Assembly (NCBI GenBank): GCA_902782885.1
Contig: CACZOW010000236.1
Span: forward strand, 1-5,162
Origin: an uncultured Ruminococcus sp.
Lineage (GTDB): Bacteria > Bacillota > Clostridia > UBA1212 > UBA1255
DNA: 5,162 nucleotides
Direction: 5' to 3'
Shown: piece after piece, positions 1 through 5,162 of the stretch
Numbering within the stretch: position 1 is the first letter of the stretch
Layout: the number at the start of each line of letters is the position of its first letter
The notes under the pieces: model-generated
Seen by the model: only the letters and a program-made list of their open reading frames with translations
Databases searched by the model: none
What the model was told of the DNA's origin: nothing
Made by a program: the position numbers and the translations under genes

Positions 1-455
1 CCGAACTGGACGTCACTGCCGCGGATATTTCGGAGGAGGCGCTGCGCGTTGCCGCTTCAAACGCACGGCGGCACGGTGCGGGAAATATCAGGTTTATCGC
101 ATCCGATCTGTTTGAACGCGTGCCGCTTATTGACAGCCGCGACCGGTTCGATCTGATAGTATCCAATCCGCCGTACGTGTCGGCGGACGAACTTCCCGGA
201 CTGCCCTCGTCAGTGAAGGATTACGAACCGGATATCGCGCTTTACGGCGGCGCGGACGGCCTGGATTTTTACCGGAAGATCGTCGGCGCGTCCCGGAAGT
301 ATCTGGCGCCCGGCGGCTGGCTGTGTTTTGAGACCGGTGACACACAGACGGGAAAGGTAAGCGCGCTCATGGACGCGGCCGGTCTAACGGACATAACTGT
401 GACAAAAGACCTGGCGGAACGCGACCGGGTCGTTTGCGGTGCAAGAAAGGAATAA
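1..455 (+). CDS. prmC: Peptide chain release factor N5-glutamine methyltransferase PrmC, C-terminal part (5' truncated by window)
   Basis: This is a cytoplasmic SAM-dependent methyltransferase that methylates the glutamine of the GGQ motif in release factors RF1/RF2. The frame opens at base 3 and gives 150 residues up to the TAA at 453-455, about half of a usual 280-290 residue PrmC. The N-terminal RF-binding domain and the glycine-rich SAM motif I are outside the window. Visible landmarks in order: the post-I acidic segment DVTAADISEEAL (fragment residues 3-14), the catalytic NPPY motif (residues 55-58, bases 165-176) inside DLIVSNPPYVSADEL, the family signature LYGGADGLDFYRKI, then LAPGGWLCFETGDTQ, where a Thr replaces the more usual Ile before the glycine, and a terminal ERDRVVCGARKE. 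NPPY plus the GG-DGLDFYR signature separates it from DNA N6-adenine methyltransferases. A GTG at 120 in the same frame is internal and not a start. The last codons contain the ribosome binding site of the next gene. Confidence 0.96.
   Translation, partial: ELDVTAADISEEALRVAASNARRHGAGNIRFIASDLFERVPLIDSRDRFDLIVSNPPYVSADELPGLPSSVKDYEPDIALYGGADGLDFYRKIVGASRKYLAPGGWLCFETGDTQTGKVSALMDAAGLTDITVTKDLAERDRVVCGARKE
445..451 (+). promoter_or_regulatory. Ribosome binding site of the lipoprotein gene, embedded in the prmC 3' end
   Basis: The purine-rich GAAAGGA ends 8 bases before the ATG at 460. It supports ATG 460 over the in-frame GTG at 439, which lies upstream of this site and would add seven polar residues (MQERNKN) in front of an otherwise standard signal peptide. 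Because the site lies inside the last prmC codons, translational coupling is plausible. Confidence 0.7.
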
Positions 456-459
456 AAAC

Positions 460-3400
460 ATGAAAAAAAGCTGGCTGAAAGTATTGATCATAGGGCTGCT
501 GGCGACAGTGATCGCCGCAGGCGCGGCATGCGGATCCGGAACACACAACAGCACGCCTGCCGATGACGAGGAGCCTACGGAAGCGCCTACCGCCACACCG
601 GTGCCGAGGGACATCACCGGGGATACGCCGCTGGCCAGATCTATCGTGTACGCCAACGACCTGGCCAACAAAGTGAACGGCTGGTACGAATCCTACAAGC
701 GCGACACTTATGTGCTGCAAAATATGGATATGGAACTGTCCCACAAGCTTGCCGGAGACGGCGGAAAAGGGCTTTCTTCCTTCCGCAACAGAAACGGCGC
801 GGAATATTTCTCCGACAGCTTTGATACTTACGTCATAGATACCGACGGCAGGGAATGGACGGACCGGTATTCACTGGGCACCGGCCGGGTCAACACCACC
901 CGCCTCGGATATTACTATTACGAGACCCATGTCAGAGACCTGGGCGTGGGTGCCGCGGGCACGGATTCCAACTACGAATCGGCCGTGGAGCTGGCAAACT
1001 TTTCGAAGACCTGGGAAGCCCACGACGGCAGTGTCGACGCGGACGCGAAAAAGGGCCGCGCGGTGTTTACCGTGGGCTCGGCGTACGATCCGTATTTTGT
1101 GGTCAAAGCATACGATCAGGTGCCCGGCGCGAATTTCAATTCGATCGAGATCACGCTTTCGGTCGACGGCAGCGCCTCCAGCGTGGAGATGTTCATAAGC
1201 GACGGTCAGGGCTATAACCAGAAGCAGTCGACGAAATTCTCGGTCAACGCCGACGGTATGGCGCATACATACCTGATCGATACTTCCGCGATCCAGTCCG
1301 GCGGCGCTCTTTCGGGAGTGCGTTTCGACATCGGCGAAAACGTCGGAGAGAAGATCACCGTGACTTCCGTGCGCGCGGTGAAGACCAGCAGCTCGGTGCC
1401 GCGGGTCAAGACCGAGAAGACGTACCATACTTTTTCGGACAAACTCCACCAGCAATTCCGCATCGTGGCGTATGACAAAATTGATAATATTGCCGAATTC
1501 GGCATGGTCTGGAAAGTGGACAAAGAACGCGTTGACGCGCTCAGAATAAAAGACAGGAACGGCAGCCACGACGGCATCGACGGCATTGACCCCGCGAGCG
1601 TGGAGTACGTCGCGTTTGACTTTAAGGATGCGGGAGTGTGCGGGATCATTGTCCCCGCCGACGCGGAACTGACTAAAGAAGTCACGGTGACGGAGAGCGG
1701 CGGGCAGTACGTCGTGCGTCAGAAATACCCGGGCTCGCTGGTGCTCAAAAACAAGGCGACCGTATCGGTGGCGCACCGGCTGTACAACGATACTACGCAC
1801 AGTTTCGACAATATTGACCGTGCCGCCTACCTGGAGCGCCATCCGCTGGACGGCGAGCGTTTCCATGTGGAGAAAAATGATTCGAACACCAGGTTTTCCG
1901 AATACGACGCGATCCGCGGCCTGTATGTGTTCACGCTTAAAGGCTCGGATTTCAATACCGCGTACATGGAGCGGAACCGCAACAAGTATTTCGGCGCGGC
2001 GATCACGGTGGACAACGACAATTGCGACCGCCGCATATACCTGAATTTCTCCGCCAAATCCGAGTGCCTGGAGTGCGGCGCGCTGCTGGACGGCAACGGC
2101 CTTCCGGCACCGATCCCCATGGAAGTTTGCAAAAACTTCACATACGAAAAGGAGGAACCGGTTTACGATCCCACCGACGTGCCTTACGCCGAAACGTTCT
2201 TCCCGCTGCGGCTCGTGGCAGGGGAGCAGCTGGATTTCACGCAGCTCCATCTTTATATGAACTGGGGCAAATACCCGCTCAAGCAGCTTTCCTCGATACA
2301 GTTCCACGTATCGTATTACCATCTTTCCACAGGTGTTACGGAATCCAACTGCATCGCGCCTTATTACGTTTACGGCCGCGACGGCTGGACGCTGCCGGAT
2401 TTCAGAGGCCCCAGCGGCATCATGTGGGCAAATCAGCCGCAGTTTACCGCGGGCGGGCACAATAAGTTCGTCTCATACAAAAAGAGCGGCTCCACGGTGA
2501 TCAACCGCGCGGAGTACACCCGCAGCTTCATCCGTTCCTACGGCCCGATATATGCCGACCTTGAGTACAGCTATAAAGCGGATTCCGGGGAGTATCAGTA
2601 TACGCTCAGACACATGGAGTTCCCGCAGACCGATGAGAACCGTACATATTACACGCTGTCGCTGAAATTCCTCAAAGACTTTACGCTGGATGACGTGCGG
2701 AACGAATTCACGCTGCATTATTTTGACGGCCGCGACCAGAAGTTCGATAAATTGAGCTATACCGCGGAGGACGGCACCGTGAAGACGGTCGTTACCGATT
2801 TTTCCAAGGCGAACACCAATACGGTGATATTGGCCGCCGACCGGTTCTGGTACGCGTATTACGGCTCGAGCAATCAGGACTGCATGAATGAGGCGTTCGT
2901 GCTGAAAAAGTACGATATTATGCTGAACGGCGAGCGCTGGGACGGCGGCTTCGTGCTGCGCAACGGCTACGACGGGCAGATGTACAATATCAGCGAACTG
3001 TCGCTGGATCTTGGCAAATACACGTTCAAAAAAGGCGATACGATCTGTCTCGAGTTCATGCTGGTGCCCTGGGGCAACACGGATCACGACACGTACGAGA
3101 ATATCGAGCGCATATTTGAAGATTCCGTGCTGAAGCCGATCAAGGTGGACGTCAGCACCGGTACGCTTATTGAGGAACCGTTCCTGCCGCACGTGCTGTG
3201 CGCGGACAACAGCGCCGAATTCACCGTGTCCGGCGGCAGCAACAACATCGCGGTGCGCGTCGACGGCTTCACTGTTTTTGCGGCGCCGGTCATCGAAACG
3301 AAGCAGCCTGACGGTTCCTGGGCGGTACTGGACAACAGCGTCAAAGGCTTCGACGGCTACGCGGTGCAGTATCTGCCCGACGGTACATACGCGTATTCGT

Positions 3401-3462
3401 TCGTATTTACTCAGGCCAATCCGGACGATTCCGTAACGTTCCGCGTCAGCGCCGGGGCATGA
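460..3462 (+). CDS. Large secreted lipoprotein of unknown function with a carbohydrate-binding-like beta-sandwich module
   Basis: I do not recognise a named family. The 1000-residue product starts with a lipoprotein signal peptide: MKKSWLK, a hydrophobic core at about 8-20, and a lipobox AGAAC with Cys24 as the acylation site. The Gly at -3 is unusual but tolerated. An acidic Pro/Thr linker follows (about 25-52), so the mature protein should sit on the outer face of the membrane. Residues about 53-165 form an N-terminal module containing FDTYVIDTDG and TRLGYYYYETHVRDL. Residues about 181-308 (bases 1000-1383) resemble galactose-binding-like jelly rolls: AYDPYF, then SIEITLSV, then KFSVNADGMAHTYLIDTS, then LSGVRFDIGE. 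This matches the DGxxHxYxxDxS pattern of carbohydrate-binding modules. Residues about 310-910 are beta- and aromatic-rich, with four cysteines at 522, 536, 539 and 557. Residues about 911-1000 look like a final beta-sandwich. I see no catalytic motif. It begins 4 bases after the prmC stop, so it is probably co-transcribed. A glycan-binding or polysaccharide-processing surface role is inference only. Confidence 0.9.
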   Translation: MKKSWLKVLIIGLLATVIAAGAACGSGTHNSTPADDEEPTEAPTATPVPRDITGDTPLARSIVYANDLANKVNGWYESYKRDTYVLQNMDMELSHKLAGDGGKGLSSFRNRNGAEYFSDSFDTYVIDTDGREWTDRYSLGTGRVNTTRLGYYYYETHVRDLGVGAAGTDSNYESAVELANFSKTWEAHDGSVDADAKKGRAVFTVGSAYDPYFVVKAYDQVPGANFNSIEITLSVDGSASSVEMFISDGQGYNQKQSTKFSVNADGMAHTYLIDTSAIQSGGALSGVRFDIGENVGEKITVTSVRAVKTSSSVPRVKTEKTYHTFSDKLHQQFRIVAYDKIDNIAEFGMVWKVDKERVDALRIKDRNGSHDGIDGIDPASVEYVAFDFKDAGVCGIIVPADAELTKEVTVTESGGQYVVRQKYPGSLVLKNKATVSVAHRLYNDTTHSFDNIDRAAYLERHPLDGERFHVEKNDSNTRFSEYDAIRGLYVFTLKGSDFNTAYMERNRNKYFGAAITVDNDNCDRRIYLNFSAKSECLECGALLDGNGLPAPIPMEVCKNFTYEKEEPVYDPTDVPYAETFFPLRLVAGEQLDFTQLHLYMNWGKYPLKQLSSIQFHVSYYHLSTGVTESNCIAPYYVYGRDGWTLPDFRGPSGIMWANQPQFTAGGHNKFVSYKKSGSTVINRAEYTRSFIRSYGPIYADLEYSYKADSGEYQYTLRHMEFPQTDENRTYYTLSLKFLKDFTLDDVRNEFTLHYFDGRDQKFDKLSYTAEDGTVKTVVTDFSKANTNTVILAADRFWYAYYGSSNQDCMNEAFVLKKYDIMLNGERWDGGFVLRNGYDGQMYNISELSLDLGKYTFKKGDTICLEFMLVPWGNTDHDTYENIERIFEDSVLKPIKVDVSTGTLIEEPFLPHVLCADNSAEFTVSGGSNNIAVRVDGFTVFAAPVIETKQPDGSWAVLDNSVKGFDGYAVQYLPDGTYAYSFVFTQANPDDSVTFRVSAGA

Positions 3463-3485
3463 CTGCGGCGCGCGGACGCCGGCAG
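3463..3485 (+). other. GC-rich hairpin immediately after the lipoprotein stop codon
   Basis: CTGCGGCG (3463-3470) can pair with CGCC-G-GCAG (3477-3485), giving eight base pairs with a one-base bulge at 3481 and the loop CGCGGA. It begins directly after the TGA. No T tract follows within 35 bases; the nearest T run is 3525-3530. It is therefore not a canonical intrinsic terminator. It may protect the 3' end of the mRNA or mark a factor-dependent termination region. Confidence 0.45.
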
Positions 3486-3486
3486 C

Positions 3487-3510
3487 GGGGAAACGCAAGG
3501 GGAAACGCAG
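3487..3510 (+). repeat. Two-copy 12-base tandem repeat GGGGAAACGCA(A/G)
   Basis: The unit is at 3487-3498 and again at 3499-3510, identical in the first 11 of 12 bases. It is non-coding and lies between the post-stop hairpin and the AT-rich tract before the tRNA promoter. It is most simply a small slippage duplication; no protein-binding site is recognised. Confidence 0.75.
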
Positions 3511-3512
3511 CC

Positions 3513-3571
3513 AAATTAATTAACTTTTTTGTAATAAAAGTGTTGACAAATCGATAATTTGGTTGTATCAT
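3513..3571 (+). promoter_or_regulatory. tRNA-Lys promoter with AT-rich UP-like element
   Basis: The -35 box TTGACA (3543-3548) is a perfect consensus. It is separated by 17 bases from the -10 box TATCAT (3566-3571), a 5/6 match to TATAAT. Transcription should start near 3578. The 28 bases upstream (3513-3540) are almost pure A/T, with TTAATTAA and a T6 run, in the place expected for an alpha-subunit UP element, as is common at stable-RNA promoters. A SigA-type housekeeping promoter is the natural reading. Confidence 0.88.
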
Positions 3572-3574
3572 ATG

Positions 3575-3600
3575 CGAGTGCTTTGGAAACAAAGCTCTCG
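3575..3600 (+). other. Leader hairpin with GAAA tetraloop abutting the 5' end of tRNA-Lys
   Basis: CGAG (3575-3578) pairs with CTCG (3597-3600). After a T-T mismatch (3579/3596), GCTTTG (3580-3585) pairs with CAAAGC (3590-3595) around a GAAA loop, a GNRA tetraloop closed by G-C. The hairpin fills the predicted 5' leader between the transcription start and the tRNA. Its last base, G3600, is also the first acceptor-stem base of the tRNA. With transcription starting near 3578, the outermost pairs may not all form. It could influence RNase P cleavage or protect the 5' end of the precursor; both roles are inference. Confidence 0.6.
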
Positions 3601-3672
3601 ATCCATTAGCTCAGTCGGTAGAGCACCTGGCTTTTAATCAGGGTGTCCGGAGTTCGAGCCTCCGATGGATCA
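3600..3672 (+). tRNA. tRNA-Lys (anticodon TTT)
   Basis: This is a complete 73-base cloverleaf. The acceptor stem GATCCAT (3600-3606) pairs perfectly with ATGGATC (3665-3671), with discriminator A3672. The D stem is GCTC/GAGC with loop AGTCGGTA. The anticodon stem CCTGG/TCAGG has one G-T pair, and loop CTTTTAA puts the anticodon TTT at 3633-3635. The variable loop is GTGTC (3643-3647). The T stem CGGAG/CTCCG carries loop TTCGAGC. This decodes AAA and AAG. The bases after the discriminator are CCT, so the terminal CCA is not fully encoded and must be completed by tRNA nucleotidyltransferase. It has its own promoter and terminator and is a single-tRNA unit. Confidence 0.98.
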
Positions 3673-3677
3673 CCTCG

Positions 3678-3714
3678 GTGGCTGCACTGAAATCGTCAGT
3701 GCAGTCACTTTTTT
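3678..3714 (+). terminator. Intrinsic terminator of the tRNA-Lys unit
   Basis: GTGGCTGCACTGA (3678-3690) pairs with TCAGTGCAGTCAC (3696-3708) over 13 bp, including one G-T wobble, around the five-base loop AATCG. Six T residues follow immediately (3709-3714). It starts only five bases after the tRNA, so it ends the tRNA transcript and any read-through from prmC and the lipoprotein gene. Confidence 0.95.
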
Positions 3715-3746
3715 ATGCCGTTTTCCGCACGCGCGGCGCGCTCTTT

Positions 3747-3781
3747 TTGAACACGGGGACAGACCCCGCGTTCAACTTTTT
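3747..3781 (+). terminator. Second hairpin with T tract, built on the GGGGACAGACCCC palindrome (terminator and/or REP-like repeat)
   Basis: TTGAAC (3747-3752) pairs with GTTCAA (3770-3775). After an A-C mismatch (3753/3769), CGGGG (3754-3758) pairs with CCCCG (3764-3768) around loop ACAGA. This gives eleven base pairs in a nearly perfect stem, followed by C and five Ts (3777-3781). The T tract ends one base before the -35 box of the hisS promoter. The structure fits a second intrinsic terminator shielding hisS. The GGGGACAGACCCC core also resembles short palindromes I associate with REP-like dispersed repeats in some bacterial genomes; that link is from memory and untested here. Confidence 0.7.
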
Positions 3782-3782
3782 G

Positions 3783-3812
3783 TTGACAACTTACCGCAAA
3801 TTGTTGTAGTAT
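3783..3812 (+). promoter_or_regulatory. hisS promoter
   Basis: A perfect -35 box TTGACA (3783-3788) lies 18 bases upstream of TAGTAT (3807-3812), a 4/6 match to TATAAT. The predicted start is near 3819-3820, leaving a leader of about 35 bases before the hisS ATG. That is too short for a T-box or other riboswitch. It resembles the tRNA-Lys promoter in its boxes and in the GTTGTA-n2-ATA context of the -10 box. Confidence 0.78.
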
Positions 3813-3823
3813 ACGGAAGATGC

Positions 3824-3834
3824 GAGAAATTCTC
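3824..3834 (+). other. Perfect 11-base palindrome GAGAAATTCTC in the hisS leader
   Basis: GAGAA and TTCTC are exact inverted copies around a central A. The site sits in the short leader between the predicted transcription start and the ribosome binding site. It could be a small operator half-site pair, or chance; as an RNA hairpin it would be weak. Confidence 0.3.
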
Positions 3835-3844
3835 AAATCTACTC

Positions 3845-3850
3845 GGAGGA
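3845..3850 (+). promoter_or_regulatory. Strong ribosome binding site of hisS
   Basis: GGAGGA matches the anti-Shine-Dalgarno core and ends four bases before the ATG at 3855. It fixes the hisS start codon. Confidence 0.85.
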
Positions 3851-3854
3851 AAGT

Positions 3855-5162
3855 ATGTCTGACAGTTTTAATAAATCCGGCAATACGATAATTGAACCCT
3901 CGATTTTGGCGGGTTTTCAGGAATTCCTGCCCCGTGAACAGATGATGTTCACGGAAATGCTGGATATAATAAAGAAATCTTTCGAAAGTTTCGGCTTTAT
4001 TCCGCTGGATACACCTGTGCTGGAAAAATCCGAGATCCTGCTGGCCAAAAGCGGCGGCGAGACCGGAAAACAGATATACCGTTTTGAAAAAGGCGATACG
4101 GATATGGCCATGCGCTTTGACCTCACCGTGCCGCTGGCCCGCTATGTGGCGCAGCACTCGGGCGAACTGGTGTTCCCGTTCCGCCGCTACCATATCGGCA
4201 AAGTATACCGCGGCGAGCGTCCTCAGAAGGGCAGATTCAGAGAGTTCTATCAGTGCGATATCGATATCGTCGGCAGCGGCAGCCTGAGCCTGCTCAACGA
4301 GGCGGAAGTCGTCAGTGTGATCAATTCGACTTTTGAAGCGCTCAACATCGGCGAATTCACCGTAATGATCAACAACCGCAAACTGCTGGGCGGCTATTTT
4401 GCCAGCCTCGGCATTGACGATCCGACCGAGCCGCTGCGCATCGTTGACAAACTCGATAAGATCGGCGCGGAAAAAGTGCAGGCGGAACTGTGCGAACTGG
4501 GTCTGTCCGTGGAGGCCGCCGCGTCTATTCTGAACGTTACTTCCATGAGCGGCGCTCCGGAGGAGATACTTGACAAGCTGGATGCCATGCGTGAAACGGT
4601 GGGCAACGAGCTGTTTGACACCGGTGTCGACGAACTGCGCAAAGTGTGTGCCGCGATCGGAGAATTCGGTGTTCCGGCGTCGCGATTCGCCGTGAACCTG
4701 AAGATCGCCCGCGGCCTCGATTATTATACCGGCACCGTTTACGAGACGCTGCTGAACGGTTATCCCGAACTGGGTTCGATCTGCTCCGGCGGCCGATATG
4801 AGGACCTGGCTTCAAATTATACCAAACAGAAGCTTCCGGGCGTGGGCATCTCCATCGGCCTGTCCCGGCTGTTCTATCAGCTGAACGCCGCCGGCATCAT
4901 AAGCATGGACGGGCGCTGCACACCGTCGCGCGTGCTGTTCATACCCATGGGCGATACGCTCGGATACACGCTTGAACTTGCGCGTCAGCTGAGAGCATGC
5001 GGGATACCGTGCGAGACATATTTAAACGAAGGAAAAACAGGCAAAAAGTTCGGATACGCGGACAAACTTGGGATCCCGTACGCCGCAGTCATCGGGGAAG
5101 ATGAGCGGATGTCCGGCACGCTGTCCGTGAAGAACATGAAGACCGGAGAACAGAAAGTGTTC
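3855..5162 (+). CDS. hisS: Histidyl-tRNA synthetase (3' truncated by window)
   Basis: This class II aminoacyl-tRNA synthetase charges tRNA-His with histidine in the cytoplasm. There are 436 residues with no stop before the window edge, so probably only a short C-terminal tail is missing. Class II motif 1 lies within about 20-58 (GFQEFLP through PVLE). Motif 2 is at about 109-139, with ATP-binding Arg119 in VYRGERPQKGRFREF and then YQCDIDIVG. The histidine-specific motif ARGLDYYTGTVYE is at 285-297, with Arg286 intact. SGGRYEDLA is at 311-319 and motif 3, GVGISIGLSRL, at 329-339. From about 358 the anticodon-binding domain begins (RVLFIPMG) and ends near LSVKNMKTGEQ. The intact histidine motif and anticodon domain rule out the HisZ paralogue. 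GFxEFLP, REFYQCDIDIVG and SGGRYEDLA are unlike the usual Firmicute enzyme (GTxDxLP, RxFHQxGxE) and recall the Bifidobacterium/eukaryote-like HisRS type. It has its own promoter and an upstream terminator. Confidence 0.95.
   Translation, partial: MSDSFNKSGNTIIEPSILAGFQEFLPREQMMFTEMLDIIKKSFESFGFIPLDTPVLEKSEILLAKSGGETGKQIYRFEKGDTDMAMRFDLTVPLARYVAQHSGELVFPFRRYHIGKVYRGERPQKGRFREFYQCDIDIVGSGSLSLLNEAEVVSVINSTFEALNIGEFTVMINNRKLLGGYFASLGIDDPTEPLRIVDKLDKIGAEKVQAELCELGLSVEAAASILNVTSMSGAPEEILDKLDAMRETVGNELFDTGVDELRKVCAAIGEFGVPASRFAVNLKIARGLDYYTGTVYETLLNGYPELGSICSGGRYEDLASNYTKQKLPGVGISIGLSRLFYQLNAAGIISMDGRCTPSRVLFIPMGDTLGYTLELARQLRACGIPCETYLNEGKTGKKFGYADKLGIPYAAVIGEDERMSGTLSVKNMKTGEQKVF

Noticed and set aside
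439..459. GTG at 439 as start of the lipoprotein
   Set aside because: It lies upstream of the ribosome binding site at 445-451 and would put polar residues before a normal MKK-type signal peptide; ATG 460 is better.
871..2460. 529-codon open frame on the minus strand opposite the lipoprotein gene
   Set aside because: It is in exact codon register with the sense gene, so it stays open simply because the sense gene avoids TTA, CTA and TCA. It ends where a sense TCA occurs at 871. The translation is Arg/His/Val-rich, with no domain and no ribosome binding site.
2473..3498. 341-codon open frame on the minus strand
   Set aside because: It has the same register effect as the frame at 871-2460; it ends at the sense TCA at 2473-2475. 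The lipoprotein reading has a signal peptide and module patterns, so the antisense frame is a shadow.
3730..3748. Possible third terminator CGCG-CGG-CGCG followed by CTCTTTTT
   Set aside because: Only four base pairs with a three-base loop; too weak, and its T run overlaps the base of the stronger hairpin at 3747-3775.
3665..3862. 65-codon + strand frame between tRNA-Lys and hisS
   Set aside because: It starts inside the tRNA acceptor stem and runs through the terminators and the hisS promoter. No coding signal.
3705..4193. 162-codon minus strand frame overlapping the 5' part of hisS
   Set aside because: It is a shadow of hisS, whose class II synthetase motifs are unmistakable in the + frame.
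3855..5162. HisZ, the ATP phosphoribosyltransferase regulatory subunit
   Set aside because: HisZ lacks an intact histidine motif and the anticodon-binding domain; both are present here.
1..5162. CRISPR array, transposase, toxin-antitoxin or other defence system
   Set aside because: No spaced direct repeats, no transposase or nuclease motifs and no paired small genes were seen on either strand.

Overview
The window looks like chromosomal DNA from an anaerobic, moderately GC-rich Firmicute, most likely an uncultured gut-type Clostridia lineage. The clues are a strong AGGAGG-type ribosome binding site, SigA-like TTGACA promoters, and a prolipoprotein with an acidic, Pro/Thr-rich linker (EEPTEAPTATPVP) of the kind common in Clostridia. 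The assignment is inference; the window has no phylogenetic marker that settles it. All real genes lie on the + strand.

Layout. (1) Bases 1-455 encode the C-terminal half of PrmC (HemK), the methyltransferase that modifies the GGQ glutamine of peptide-chain release factors; the 5' half is outside the window. (2) Only 4 bases later, 460-3462 encodes a 1000-residue secreted lipoprotein of unknown function. It has a galactose-binding-like beta-sandwich near its N-terminus, a four-cysteine cluster in the middle and another beta-rich module at the C-terminus. Its ribosome binding site lies inside the end of prmC, so the two are probably co-transcribed. (3) Bases 3463-3599 hold a GC-rich hairpin just after the stop codon, a tandem 12-base repeat, an AT-rich UP-like tract and a near-consensus promoter. 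(4) A tRNA-Lys(TTT) gene lies at 3600-3672. It is preceded by a leader hairpin that abuts the tRNA and followed by a textbook intrinsic terminator. (5) Bases 3715-3854 hold a second strong hairpin with a T tract, built on the GGGGACAGACCCC palindrome, then a promoter, a short leader and a strong ribosome binding site. (6) hisS, histidyl-tRNA synthetase, runs from 3855 past the end of the window. It carries sequence signatures of the less common, eukaryote/Bifidobacterium-like HisRS type.

Functionally, prmC, tRNA-Lys and hisS are translation housekeeping genes. The tRNA and hisS each form their own insulated transcription unit, with similar promoters and terminators between them. The lipoprotein is the outlier: a large cell-surface protein attached to the end of the prmC operon. 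I see no mobile element with a transposase, no CRISPR array and no defence locus. The most interesting items are the uncharacterised lipoprotein, the tRNA leader hairpin, the REP-like hairpin beside the hisS promoter and the unusual HisRS subtype.
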